A stretch of 64,000 nt of DNA from Litoreibacter halocynthiae (GTDB lineage: Bacteria > Pseudomonadota > Alphaproteobacteria > Rhodobacterales > Rhodobacteraceae), in the NCBI RefSeq assembly GCF_004365635.1, contig NZ_SOBH01000003.1, positions 248,001-312,000 on the forward strand, read 5' to 3'. The notes beneath the pieces are model-generated. The model had not been told where the DNA came from, ran no database searches, and saw only the letters and a list, made by a program, of their open reading frames with translations. This document shows, piece after piece, positions 51,906 to 60,705 of this stretch (position 1 is its first letter; every line of letters begins with the position of its first letter). The translations under genes were made by a program, and so were the position numbers.

Positions 51906-53104
51906 CCGAAAAATGGCTCCACATCGTTGGCATTGGCGAGGACGGCATGGACGGTCTCACCCCCGTCACCCGCGCTGTGGTCGAGGCGGCGGAAGTCATC
52001 ATCGGCGGCGACCGTCATCACCAGTTATCCGACGACGTCACCGCCACCCGCGTCGCGTGGCCGTCCCCTTTCGACGCGCTGATCGAGACGCTGCAAGGCT
52101 ACAAGGGCAAGCGCGTCGTGGTGCTGGCGACGGGCGATCCGCTCTGGTTTTCGGTGGGGGCGCGGATCGGGCGGTCCATTGACCCCTCGCAGATCGTCTA
52201 CCATCCGCAACTGTCCGCATTCCAACTCACAGCCGCCCGCATGGGTTGGAGCCTCGCCGATGTCGAAACCCTCACCGTGCATGGTCGCCCCGTGCAGCAA
52301 ATGGTGGCCTTCATCCAACCGGATCAGCGCCTGATCATTCTGACTACCGGCGCGGACACGCCTGCGCAGATTGCGAAATTCCTGACCGAACGCGGTTTCG
52401 GCCAGTCGCAGATGACCGTGCTCGCCTCCATGGGCGGCGACAAAGAACAACGCTTCGATGGCACCGCCGCCGATTGGTCCCATGAGGTGCCCGCCTTCAA
52501 CACCCTCGCCGTCCACTGCATCGCCGCCCCTGACGCGGCGCTTCTGCCGCGTGTTCCTGGCCTCGATGACAGCTTGTTCCAGTCCGACGGCACCATGACC
52601 AAGCAAGAGGTCCGCGCCGCGACCGTTGCCAAGCTGATGCCAATGCGCGGTGCGCTTCTCTGGGATATCGGCACAGGCTCCGGCTCCGTCGCCATCGAAT
52701 GGATGCGGGCAGCGCGATATGCGCGCGCGCTGGGGATCGAACCCCGCGCTGACCGCCGGGCCATGGCCGCCGAAAACGCGCTGGCCCTCGGAGCACCTAA
52801 GCTGGAACTCATCGACGGCGAAGTCCCCGCAGCCCTACACGGCCTCGACGCGCCCGACGCGATATTTATCGGCGGCGGTCTCAGCCATGAGACCTTCGAC
52901 ATCGCTTGGGTCAACCTGCGCCCCTTGGGCCGATTGGTCGCCAACGCCGTGACGCTGGAAAGCGAGGCAATACTCATTGACCTGCACAAGCAGCACGGCG
53001 GCGATCTGGTGAAAATCAGTGTGCAACGCGCCGAACCCGTGGGTCGCCTGACTGGCTGGCGTCCGTCGATGACCGTCACCCAATGGAGCCTCGTAAAACG
53101 ATGA
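51902..53104 (+). CDS. cobL: Precorrin-6Y C5,15-methyltransferase (decarboxylating)
   Basis: The 400-residue bifunctional protein has the N-terminal CbiE-type tetrapyrrole methylase domain (~1-205: HIVGIGEDGMDGLTPVTR, LATGDPLWFSVGARI) and the C-terminal CbiT-type SAM methyltransferase (~210-400: LLWDIGTGSGSVAIEWMR, DAIFIGGGLSH). It methylates C-5 and C-15 and removes the acetate-derived carboxyl at C-12. It is coupled to cobH before it and cobI after it, both by ATGA. Confidence 0.95.
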   Translation: MTEKWLHIVGIGEDGMDGLTPVTRAVVEAAEVIIGGDRHHQLSDDVTATRVAWPSPFDALIETLQGYKGKRVVVLATGDPLWFSVGARIGRSIDPSQIVYHPQLSAFQLTAARMGWSLADVETLTVHGRPVQQMVAFIQPDQRLIILTTGADTPAQIAKFLTERGFGQSQMTVLASMGGDKEQRFDGTAADWSHEVPAFNTLAVHCIAAPDAALLPRVPGLDDSLFQSDGTMTKQEVRAATVAKLMPMRGALLWDIGTGSGSVAIEWMRAARYARALGIEPRADRRAMAAENALALGAPKLELIDGEVPAALHGLDAPDAIFIGGGLSHETFDIAWVNLRPLGRLVANAVTLESEAILIDLHKQHGGDLVKISVQRAEPVGRLTGWRPSMTVTQWSLVKR

Positions 53105-53802
53105 GTGGCACGCTTTATGGTGTCGGCCTTGGCCCCGGTGATCCCGAGTTGATCACCCTGAAAGCTGCGCGGCTGATTGAAGGCGCGACCACCATCGCCT
53201 ACCCGACGCTGGCGGGTGGCGACAGCTTCGCCCGCGCCATCGCGGCTGGCCTCATTGCCAACGGCACCCGCGAAATCCGCATGGACGTGCCGATGAGCAC
53301 CGAACGCCAGCCCGCCCAGGACGCCTACGACACCGGCGCCGCAGAAATCGCCGCAGTGCTGGACGCTGGCGAAGACGTGGTTTGCCTCTGCGAAGGCGAC
53401 CCGTTTTTCTACGGCTCCTTCATGTACCTCTTCGCACGCCTCTCCAGCCGGTTCGACACCCAAATCATCCCCGGCGTCACCTCCGTCACCGCCTGCGCCG
53501 CCCGCGCGGCGATGCCCTTGGCCGCCCGAAACGAACGCCTGACGATTTTGCCCGGTCCGCTGCCTGAGGAAGAATTGCGCCTGCGCATCGACGGGGCCGA
53601 AAGCGTCGTCATCATGAAGGTCGGTCGCCACTTGCCGAAAATTCGCGCTGTGATCGACGATCTTGGGCTGACCGATCAAGCCATGTATGTCGAACGCGCC
53701 ACGCTACCGGAAGAGGTGGTTCTGCCGCTCTCCCAAGCGCCCGAAAAAGCGCCGTATTTCTCAATCATTCTGCTGACCAAAGGGGCCGATCCATGGCTGT
53801 AA
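53101..53802 (+). CDS. cobI: Precorrin-2 C20-methyltransferase
   Basis: The ATG at 53101 overlaps the cobL stop and gives 233 residues. Tetrapyrrole-methylase motifs include LYGVGLGPGDPELITLKAARLI (~4-25), LCEGDPFFYGSFMYLF (~100-115) and IIPGVTSVTACAARAAMPLAARNERL. It adds the C-20 methyl, the first committed step after precorrin-2. A start six codons earlier lies inside cobL and is not needed. It overlaps the next gene by ten bases. Confidence 0.94.
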   Translation: MSGTLYGVGLGPGDPELITLKAARLIEGATTIAYPTLAGGDSFARAIAAGLIANGTREIRMDVPMSTERQPAQDAYDTGAAEIAAVLDAGEDVVCLCEGDPFFYGSFMYLFARLSSRFDTQIIPGVTSVTACAARAAMPLAARNERLTILPGPLPEEELRLRIDGAESVVIMKVGRHLPKIRAVIDDLGLTDQAMYVERATLPEEVVLPLSQAPEKAPYFSIILLTKGADPWL

Positions 53803-55604
53803 AACCCGTCATCCTGTGCCTCAACCGCGCGGGCGAGGCCACCGCGCACCGCATTGCCAAGCTGCTGGACGCCCCCGTGCATGGCCGCGAAACCCGCGTC
53901 GACCGCGCGGACGTGTTCTTCGCCAACGCGCTCGACCACACGCGGATGTTGTTCCAAGCGGGCACGCCCGTTATCGGCGTCTGCGCGTCCGGCATCCTGA
54001 TCCGCGCCGTGGCCCCTGTTCTGGCCGACAAAACAGCCGAGCCACCCGTGCTGTCCGTCTCCGACGATGGCGCGGTCGTGGTGCCGCTTTTGGGCGGTCA
54101 TCGTGGCGCGAACCGTCTGGCGGCGCAAATCGCGGACGCCTTGGGTGCAACCGCCGCCGTGACCACCGCAGGCGACGTGGCGCTTGGCGTGGCACTTGAC
54201 GAGCCGCCCGCAGGCTACCGTCTCGCCAACCCCGAGAACGCCAAATACGTCATGGCAAAGATGCTCTCCGGCGCAGGTGCAACCGTTGAAGGCACCGCTC
54301 CGTGGCTGGCGGACCTGCCCAAAGGCGACGTTGTCACCATCGCCTGCACCACCGCACCCGCCACAGCAGACCTCGTGTTCCACCCGCAGCAGGCCACCCT
54401 TGGCGTAGGCTGCGCCCGCAATTGCGCACCGGAAGAGTTGCACGACCTTGTTATGAAAACCCTGACAGAGGCCGACATCGCACCCGCCGCACTTAAGGCG
54501 ATCTACACGCTAGACCTGAAAGCCGACGAGCCCGCCGTCCACGCCCTTTCCCGCACGCTCGACATCCCCGTGCGGGTTTTTGACGCCGCCGCATTGGAGG
54601 CCGAGACCCCGCGTCTTGAAAACCCGTCCAATGTGGTCTTTGCCGAGGTCGGCACCCACGGGGTCTCCGAGGCCGCGGCCTTGGCTGGTGCCGGAGACAA
54701 AGCCACCCTGATCGCACCAAAACAGAAAACCAAGAACGCCACATGCGCCATCGCCTTGGCTCCCGCGCCAATCACCGAATTACGCGGTCGCACCCGTGGC
54801 AAGCTGTCGATCATCGGGATCGGTCCGGGCCAGCATTCGTGGCGCACGCCCGAGGCGTCGCAGCTGGTGAACGAGGCCGAAGAACTCGTCGGCTACGGCC
54901 TATATATCGACCTGCTCGGACCGCTGGCTTACGGCAAACAGCGCTCCGATTTCCCGCTTGGCGGCGAGGAAGACCGATGCCGCTACGCGCTGGAACGCGC
55001 GGGCGAGGGGCGTAACGTGGCGCTGATCTGCTCCGGCGACGCGGGCATCTACGCCATGGGCGCGCTGGTGTTCGAACTGCTCGACCGTAGCCCAGAAGAC
55101 CTCGGCGTCACCGACGCCGCCCGCCGTGTTGAAGTCGTCTCCACCCCCGGTGTCTCGGCCCTGCAAGGCGCCGCTGCCCGCGCGGGTGCGCCCTTGGGTC
55201 ACGACTTCTGCGCTATCTCGCTATCGGACCTGCTGACCCCGCGCGAAGATATCGTCAAACGCCTGCACGCCGCCGCCGAAGGCGACTTCGTCATCGCCTT
55301 CTACAACCCCGTCTCCATGCGCCGCCGCACGCTTTTGGCCGAGGCACGGGACATCTTGCTGCAACACCGCCCTTCCGACACGCCGGTCATGTTGGCATCG
55401 TCGCTGGGCCGTCCCGAAGAACACGTGCGCTATCGCCGCTTGGACGAATTGGAGGTCGATGAGGTCGACATGCTAACGGTCGTGCTGGTCGGCTCCAGCC
55501 ATTCCAAACTGGCGCAGCTGGGCGAAGGCCCGCGCATGTATACCCCGCGCGGCTATGCGCGGAAAATTGACGGCGACCTCGCCCAGACAGGAACTTCCTC
55601 ATGA
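53793..55604 (+). CDS. cobJ: CbiG-CobJ fusion: cobalt-precorrin-5A hydrolase and precorrin-3B C17-methyltransferase
   Basis: This 603-residue fusion has two parts. Residues ~1-330 form CbiG with its N-terminal (VIGVCASGILIRAVAPVLADK, SDDGAVVVPLLGGHRGAN), mid, and CobE-like C-terminal (LGVGCARNCAPEEL, EVGTHGVSEAAAL) regions. Residues ~335-603 are CobJ (LSIIGIGPGQHSWRTPEA, CSGDAGIYAMGALVFE, STPGVSALQGAAARAGAPLGHDFCAISLSD). CobJ contracts the ring with C-17 methylation; CbiG opens the lactone in the cobalt-early pathway. In aerobic pathways CobE/CbiG-like proteins occur with CobG or CobZ, neither seen here. The gene is coupled at both ends. Confidence 0.92.
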   Translation: MAVKPVILCLNRAGEATAHRIAKLLDAPVHGRETRVDRADVFFANALDHTRMLFQAGTPVIGVCASGILIRAVAPVLADKTAEPPVLSVSDDGAVVVPLLGGHRGANRLAAQIADALGATAAVTTAGDVALGVALDEPPAGYRLANPENAKYVMAKMLSGAGATVEGTAPWLADLPKGDVVTIACTTAPATADLVFHPQQATLGVGCARNCAPEELHDLVMKTLTEADIAPAALKAIYTLDLKADEPAVHALSRTLDIPVRVFDAAALEAETPRLENPSNVVFAEVGTHGVSEAAALAGAGDKATLIAPKQKTKNATCAIALAPAPITELRGRTRGKLSIIGIGPGQHSWRTPEASQLVNEAEELVGYGLYIDLLGPLAYGKQRSDFPLGGEEDRCRYALERAGEGRNVALICSGDAGIYAMGALVFELLDRSPEDLGVTDAARRVEVVSTPGVSALQGAAARAGAPLGHDFCAISLSDLLTPREDIVKRLHAAAEGDFVIAFYNPVSMRRRTLLAEARDILLQHRPSDTPVMLASSLGRPEEHVRYRRLDELEVDEVDMLTVVLVGSSHSKLAQLGEGPRMYTPRGYARKIDGDLAQTGTSS

Positions 55605-56371
55605 CCGTTTATTTCATCGGCGCAGGGCCGGGTGACCCCGAACTGCTGACCCTCAAAGCGCAGAAAACCATCGCGCGTTGCCCCGTCTGCCTCTACGCAG
55701 GTTCGCTGGTTCCCGAACAGGTCGTCGCGGGCGCACCCGACGGCGCAAAGGTCATGGACACCGCGCCCATGACGCTGGACGACACCCATGCGGAAATCGT
55801 CGCGGCCCATGCCAACGGCCAAGACGTGGCCCGCGTCCATTCCGGCGATCCGTCGCTTTACGGCGCAATTGCCGAGCAAATCCGCCGCCTCAAGGCCGCA
55901 GGCATCCCCTACGAAATCATCCCCGGTGTCCCCGCCTACGCCGCTGCTGCTGCTGCCTTAGGGCAGGAATTGACCGTGCCGGAAATCGCGCAATCCATCG
56001 TTTTGACCCGCATGTCGATGAAATCGACCTCCATGCCCGCAGGCGAAACGCTGGAAAACTTCGCCCGCACGGGGGCCACTTTGGCGATCCACTTGGGCAT
56101 CCGCGCCTTGCGCGAAATCGAGCGCCAGTTGATCCCGTATTATGGCGAGGACTGCCCCGTGATCGTCGCCTATCGCGCTTCTTGGCCCGATGAGCTTTAC
56201 CTGCGTGGCACGCTCAAAGACATCCGCGAGAAGGTCCGCGCAGAGAAGATCACCCGCACCGCGCTGATCCTCGTTGGTCCCGCATTGGCAGAGGTGAAGG
56301 ACTTCCGCGACAGCGCATTATACGACCCCGAGACGCCGCATGTGCTGCGTCCGAAAGTCAAAGTTTCGTAA
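55601..56371 (+). CDS. cobM: Precorrin-4 C11-methyltransferase
   Basis: The 256-residue tetrapyrrole methylase has FIGAGPGDPELLTLKAQKTIARC, RVHSGDPSLYGAIAEQIRRL and IIPGVPAYAAAAAALGQELTVPEIAQSIVLTR, all typical of CobM/CbiF. It adds a methyl at C-11 to precorrin-4. It overlaps the fusion gene by ATGA and is the last cob gene of the plus-strand run; the next gene starts 74 bases later with its own ribosome site. Confidence 0.95.
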   Translation: MTVYFIGAGPGDPELLTLKAQKTIARCPVCLYAGSLVPEQVVAGAPDGAKVMDTAPMTLDDTHAEIVAAHANGQDVARVHSGDPSLYGAIAEQIRRLKAAGIPYEIIPGVPAYAAAAAALGQELTVPEIAQSIVLTRMSMKSTSMPAGETLENFARTGATLAIHLGIRALREIERQLIPYYGEDCPVIVAYRASWPDELYLRGTLKDIREKVRAEKITRTALILVGPALAEVKDFRDSALYDPETPHVLRPKVKVS

Positions 56372-56445
56372 AATTGTCGTAAAAACTTGATGTTAACGGG
56401 TTCGATGCTCAATAATCCCTGAGGGAGAGCAAAGGAATCGCTGCA

Positions 56446-56796
56446 ATGATCGAGTATTTGCCCAAAGACATTGAAGACGGATTGGCTAAGGCGCGGCTGA
56501 AAGCCGCCTCCAAAAAGACCCGCCTTCGCGTGCAATCGGGGGAGGATATGATCCCCTTGGTGCGCCTGACCGGCAGCAATTTTGCGATCGAGCGGGAGCT
56601 AGCGCCGCGCTTGCGTGGTCTTGTCGACATCTACGATGGGTCGCGTCATTTATATCAGGCTCTGGTCGTCGCGACGTCATTCGACGGTGATGCCGTTGTG
56701 TTCGAATTCAAGCGCAATACCGCAACCGCCAAAGGCCCCGCACTGGATTTCGTGGAAGAAGAGGACGCACCAGTCGCTCTTTTACCAAGCCACTAA
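56446..56796 (+). CDS. Conserved hypothetical protein
   Basis: The 116-residue soluble protein starts at an ATG with GAGGGAG further upstream. It has a basic N-terminal helix (EDGLAKARLKAASKKTRLRV) and then beta-rich sequence (LVDIYDGSRHLYQALVVATSF, AVVFEFKRNTATA). I recall close relatives in many Rhodobacteraceae but no function. The strand pattern hints at a PilZ-like or barrel fold without the RxxxR motif in the expected place. It is convergent with the LysR gene and overlaps it by four bases. Confidence 0.65.
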   Translation: MIEYLPKDIEDGLAKARLKAASKKTRLRVQSGEDMIPLVRLTGSNFAIERELAPRLRGLVDIYDGSRHLYQALVVATSFDGDAVVFEFKRNTATAKGPALDFVEEEDAPVALLPSH

Positions 56797-57647
56797 AGCT
56801 CCGCCAGCAACCACGCCTCGAACGCCCTTGCGCTTTCGCTTGGCAATGCGTTGCCATGTACCAGCCAATAGGCGCGGGGCGATGGCAATTCGAATGGATG
56901 CACCTGCATCAACTCCCCCCGCTCCATCGCTGCGCGACTGGTCAAGTGGTCGCCTAACGACACCCCCTGTCCGGCCTTCGCGGCCATCTCCATGATCTGT
57001 AAATCCTGAAACACCACGCCCGCGTCAGGCGTATCAGTGCTGCCCGCAGCAGCAATCCAGCGCTGCCAGTCCTGACGGTTGTCGAGATGCAGCAAGGGAA
57101 AACGGGTTAAGGCGGTGGCATCATGAACCATTTGCCCGCCGACCATGGACGGGGCGGCGACTGGAAAGAAACCGACATCCATGAGCTTGGTAGATCCCGC
57201 CGGCACCTCGTCAGGAAGCAGGAAGCTGATATAGAGATCGTTTCGCCGCGCGCCCAAGTCGCCATAGCCACGCGGGGTATTGATCCGCAGGGCAACACCC
57301 GGATGCTTGGCGAGAAAACTGCCGATGCGCGGGGCAAGCCAGCTTGCGGCGAAGCCGGAGGCGACGTTTAAGGTCAGCGATCCGGTCAAGGTCTGCGTTT
57401 CAGACGCACGTGCAAGCACCTCAAGAGCAGGGCCGATCTCCGATACATATTGGCGCGCGCGCTCCGTCAGTCGCACCCCGCGCCCTTCGCGGCGGATCAG
57501 CGGAAAGCCCAACTGCTCCTCCAAAGCCTTCAGTTTATGGCTGATCGCGGATTGGGTCACCGACAACGCCTCCGCCGTGCCGGTGATGGAGCCGGTACGG
57601 GCCAGCGTCACCAAGGCGCGCAGGGCAGAGGTCGACGGGATCGGCAT
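56793..57647 (-). CDS. LysR-family transcriptional regulator, probable D-glutamate module regulator
   Basis: The 284-residue protein has an N-terminal winged helix (LRALVTLARTGSITGTAEALSVTQSAISHKLKALEEQLGFPLIRREGRG) and a LysR substrate domain (~90-284) of GcvA-like type. It is divergent from the desaturase-isomerase genes, with dgcN-dgcA further on. Marine bacteria with the DgcN/DgcA pathway have a dedicated regulator, DgcR, so this is a candidate for that role. The inducer cannot be deduced. The ATG at 57645-57647 matches the usual start of the family. Confidence 0.88.
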   Translation of the reverse strand: MPIPSTSALRALVTLARTGSITGTAEALSVTQSAISHKLKALEEQLGFPLIRREGRGVRLTERARQYVSEIGPALEVLARASETQTLTGSLTLNVASGFAASWLAPRIGSFLAKHPGVALRINTPRGYGDLGARRNDLYISFLLPDEVPAGSTKLMDVGFFPVAAPSMVGGQMVHDATALTRFPLLHLDNRQDWQRWIAAAGSTDTPDAGVVFQDLQIMEMAAKAGQGVSLGDHLTSRAAMERGELMQVHPFELPSPRAYWLVHGNALPSESARAFEAWLLAEL

Positions 57648-57657
57648 ATGAATTCAC

Positions 57658-57693
57658 TTCATGTGATAATTGAATAATAATCGTATGACATGA
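57658..57693. promoter_or_regulatory. Candidate LysR operator
   Basis: The 95-bp divergent region contains TTCA-N9-TGAA at 57658-57674, a T-N11-A type LysR box. TCATGT at 57659-57664 is also mirrored by ACATGA at 57688-57693. The arrangement of a proximal box and a distal half-site 20-30 bases away is usual for LysR tetramers. Confidence 0.45.
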
Positions 57694-57742
57694 GAAAAAA
57701 TACAGGTCAAACTGGTGTCTTACTTTTAGATGGGGACAATTC

Positions 57743-58726
57743 ATGGAAGCCAGCTTCTCTCGCCGCAAACTCGTCACGCCGCAGGAACTCCGCGCGCTGA
57801 ACGAACGGTCCGATCTGAAGGGCGCGATGCAGATGGCCAGCCACATGGGTGCGATTGCGCTCGTGGTCATCCTGCACGCGCAAGCCATGGGCACCGCTTG
57901 GGTTTGGCTCACCGGTGCGGCGCTCGGTATTTTGCTGAACTTCCTCTATGCCGCGCAGCACGAACTTAGCCACGCCACCGTGTTCAAAACCCGCAAGGCG
58001 AACGAGGTCTTCGGGCGCATCATCGGTTTCATCCAGCTGTTCCCGCGCGACTTTGATCAGGTGATGCACTTCGCCCACCACACCTATACGCAGGATTGGG
58101 AACGCGACGGCGAGCTGGTCCGCGAGCCCTATACGCTCACCACCTACCTGCTCTGGCTCAGCGGCATCACCTATTGGCGCAACCGCATTTTCGGCAATAT
58201 CCGCCGCGCGCGCGGGATCATTCTGGAGCCGTTCATCCGTGCCGAGGAAGAGGCCAAGATCATCCGCGAGGCGCGTATTCACGTCGTCCTCTACGCCTTG
58301 ATCGCTGTCCTCTCCGTCGCTTCGAGCTCATGGGTCGCGGTCACATTCTGGCTGCTGCCAATGGTGCTGACCAAGCCCATCCACCAGTTGCAAAACACCA
58401 TTGAGCATCTGGGCCTCAGTCATGAGGATGACATCCTCGAGAACACCCGTTCGACCCGCACCAACGCATTTATCCGCTGGCTGTGCTGGCAAATGCCTTA
58501 CCACACCGCGCACCACGTCTTCCCCGCCGTGCCGTTCTGGAAGCTGCGGGACTTGAACGAAAAGATCGAAGCCCAAGCGGGCGAGGTGCACCGCATGGGC
58601 TGGATCGAATTCCAGATCGAAGTGATCCGCAAGCTCATGGCAAAAGACGAAAGCCAATACCCGATGGACGAGGTCTGGGTCGTCCCCACCTCCGGCGGCC
58701 GCGCCGCGCGGATACCGGCGGAATGA
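57743..58726 (+). CDS. Membrane fatty-acid desaturase
   Basis: The 327-residue membrane protein has the three His boxes of the desaturase/hydroxylase family: HELSH (73-77), HFAHH (109-113) and HTAHH (254-258), with hydrophobic pairs at ~35-70 and ~185-215. It would insert a double bond, or hydroxylate, using a di-iron centre. Nearby genes make it unlikely to be a housekeeping lipid desaturase; a small alkyl or amino substrate is possible. The next gene begins within its stop codon (ATGA). Confidence 0.85.
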   Translation: MEASFSRRKLVTPQELRALNERSDLKGAMQMASHMGAIALVVILHAQAMGTAWVWLTGAALGILLNFLYAAQHELSHATVFKTRKANEVFGRIIGFIQLFPRDFDQVMHFAHHTYTQDWERDGELVREPYTLTTYLLWLSGITYWRNRIFGNIRRARGIILEPFIRAEEEAKIIREARIHVVLYALIAVLSVASSSWVAVTFWLLPMVLTKPIHQLQNTIEHLGLSHEDDILENTRSTRTNAFIRWLCWQMPYHTAHHVFPAVPFWKLRDLNEKIEAQAGEVHRMGWIEFQIEVIRKLMAKDESQYPMDEVWVVPTSGGRAARIPAE

Positions 58727-59565
58727 GGCGGCTACAGGTCTACACCTCGCTTTGGGCGATGCAGCCGCATGACCATACTGGGGTGAAACTGCCCTATGAT
58801 CAGGTCTGCGAAATGGTCGCGGGCGCGGGCTTCGACGGCATGGCGATTGACCTTGGCGCGTCCGATGTAGAGGTCGCGCACGCCGTCCGCCCGCATATGG
58901 AGCGCAACAACCTGACGCCCCTGATCGTGGCCTTCCCCAAGACGGTGGAAAGCCTCGAAGACACTCTGAAAATGGCCAAGGATTTCGGCGCGCCGTTTGT
59001 CGACGTCATCGGGCAGGTTATGCCAATTGCGCTGGATGATATGGTGCCGGTGATCGAGACTTGGATGGAAATGTCAGACAAAATCGGCATGCCGATCCAG
59101 TTCGAAACCCACCGCAACTGCATCACCAACGACCTCTACACCATGCTGCAACTTCTGGACTTCATCCCCGAAATGCGGGTCTGCGCCGACCTTAGCCACT
59201 ACGTCGTGGACCGAGAATTCTGGTATCCGCTGTCGGATCATGACTTAGGCCTGATCAGCCGCGTTCTTGAACGCTCTGACAGCTTCCAAGGCCGCGTCGC
59301 GTCCCGCCAGCAGATCCAGTTGCCGCTGGATTTCCCGCAGCACCAGAAATGGGTGGAGCTGTTCAAAGGCTGGTGGCGCGAAGGCATGACAAGCTGGCGC
59401 GACCGCAACGAAACAGGCGACTGCATCTTCCTGTGCGAGCTTGGCCCGCCCGAATATGCGATGACGGGGCCGGACGGCAAAGAGCTGTCCAACCGCTGGG
59501 AGGAATCGCTGAAAATCAAAGGTTGGGTTGAAGATATCTGGTCCGACTTGAGTGAAGATGAATAA
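58723..59565 (+). CDS. Sugar-phosphate isomerase/epimerase-like TIM-barrel protein
   Basis: From the ATG at 58723, coupled to the desaturase by ATGA, the protein is 280 residues. It has the AP-endonuclease-2/xylose-isomerase-like layout: GFDGMAIDLGASDVEVA, FVDVIGQVMPI, IQFETHRNCITND (metal Glu), and ADLSHYVVDREFW. Such proteins isomerise or epimerise small hydroxyacids or sugars with a bound metal. The substrate is unknown; tight coupling suggests it acts on the product or precursor of the desaturase step. Confidence 0.78.
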   Translation: MRRLQVYTSLWAMQPHDHTGVKLPYDQVCEMVAGAGFDGMAIDLGASDVEVAHAVRPHMERNNLTPLIVAFPKTVESLEDTLKMAKDFGAPFVDVIGQVMPIALDDMVPVIETWMEMSDKIGMPIQFETHRNCITNDLYTMLQLLDFIPEMRVCADLSHYVVDREFWYPLSDHDLGLISRVLERSDSFQGRVASRQQIQLPLDFPQHQKWVELFKGWWREGMTSWRDRNETGDCIFLCELGPPEYAMTGPDGKELSNRWEESLKIKGWVEDIWSDLSEDE

Positions 59566-59691
59566 TCTTCGATAAATCGGCGCCTGAGCGGGAGTTTCTC
59601 CCACCTCATAGCTGCAAGTCAGGATATCACGGACAAAATCCGCAAAACGGCCACCTATGCTGCCTCCAAATCACGCATACGGAGACCTGCC

Positions 59692-60693
59692 ATGATCCAG
59701 ACCCCATACCTCCTGTTCCTCGGCGACGCACCTGACGCCCTGTCTGCAAAAGTCGCCCAAGGCATCAAGGACTGGCGTCCCGAAAACGCCGTGGGCCAGT
59801 TCCGTATGAAGGGCTGCGGCACCACCGTGGGTCTGACCGACATGACCTTGCAAGAGGGTCTGGACGCAGGCGCCAAAACGCTGGTGATCGGGGTGGCAAA
59901 TCGGGGCGGCTATATCTCGGAAGCGTGGACTAAGGTTCTCGTTGAGGCGCTGGAAATGGGCTACGATATCGCCTCCGGCCTGCACAATCTGCTGCGCGAC
60001 GAGAACGAAATCCAGCGCGCAGCGAAGGTCCATGGCGGAACGCTGCATGACGTGCGCATCCCCTCGGTTGCCTACCCGATTGCCAATGGCGTCAAGCGTA
60101 CCGGAAAGCGTTGCCTTGCGGTTGGCACCGATTGCTCGGTCGGTAAAATGTATACTGGTCTGTGCATGGACGCTGAAATGCTCAAGCGCGGGATGAAATC
60201 CACCTTCCGCCCCACTGGCCAAACCGGCATCCTGATCACCGGCGGCGGCGTGCCGTTGGACGCTGTGATCGCCGACTTCATGGCAGGCGCGGTCGAATAT
60301 TTAACGCCCGACAATGACGACGACCACTGGGACCACATCGAGGGGCAAGGCTCGCTCTACCACGTATCCTATTCCGGCGTGACCATGGCGCTGATCCATG
60401 GCGGTCAACCGGATGCGCTGGTGCTGTGCCACGAACCGACCCGCAAGCACATGCGCGGCCTGCCAGACTACCAGCAACCGTCGCTCGAAGAGTTACGCGA
60501 CACGGCGCTGCTGATGGCGCGGGTGGCAAATCCGGCCTGTCAGGTCACCGGTATCTCGATCAACACGCAGCACATGGCCGAGGACGAAGCCCGCGCCTAC
60601 ATCAAAGAGGTCGAGGACCGCATGGGCCTGCCCACCACCGACCCGTTCCGCTTCGGGGCGGAGCGTCTCGTGGATGCGCTCGAAGCACTTTAG
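59692..60693 (+). CDS. dgcN: D-glutamate N-acetyltransferase DgcN (DUF1611)
   Basis: The 333-residue protein is a DUF1611 member with a P-loop-like GTDCSVGKMYTGL (145-157), TGQTGILITGGGVPLDAVIADF, DHIEGQGSLYHVSYSGV and DALVLCHEPTRKH. In marine Proteobacteria DgcN with DgcA converts D-glutamate through N-acetyl-D-glutamate to the L-form. GGAG lies eight bases before the ATG, and a 126-bp gap separates it from the isomerase gene, so it may have its own promoter as well. dgcA follows 12 bases later. Confidence 0.88.
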   Translation: MIQTPYLLFLGDAPDALSAKVAQGIKDWRPENAVGQFRMKGCGTTVGLTDMTLQEGLDAGAKTLVIGVANRGGYISEAWTKVLVEALEMGYDIASGLHNLLRDENEIQRAAKVHGGTLHDVRIPSVAYPIANGVKRTGKRCLAVGTDCSVGKMYTGLCMDAEMLKRGMKSTFRPTGQTGILITGGGVPLDAVIADFMAGAVEYLTPDNDDDHWDHIEGQGSLYHVSYSGVTMALIHGGQPDALVLCHEPTRKHMRGLPDYQQPSLEELRDTALLMARVANPACQVTGISINTQHMAEDEARAYIKEVEDRMGLPTTDPFRFGAERLVDALEAL

Positions 60694-60705
60694 GGGGATC
60701 GCGCC

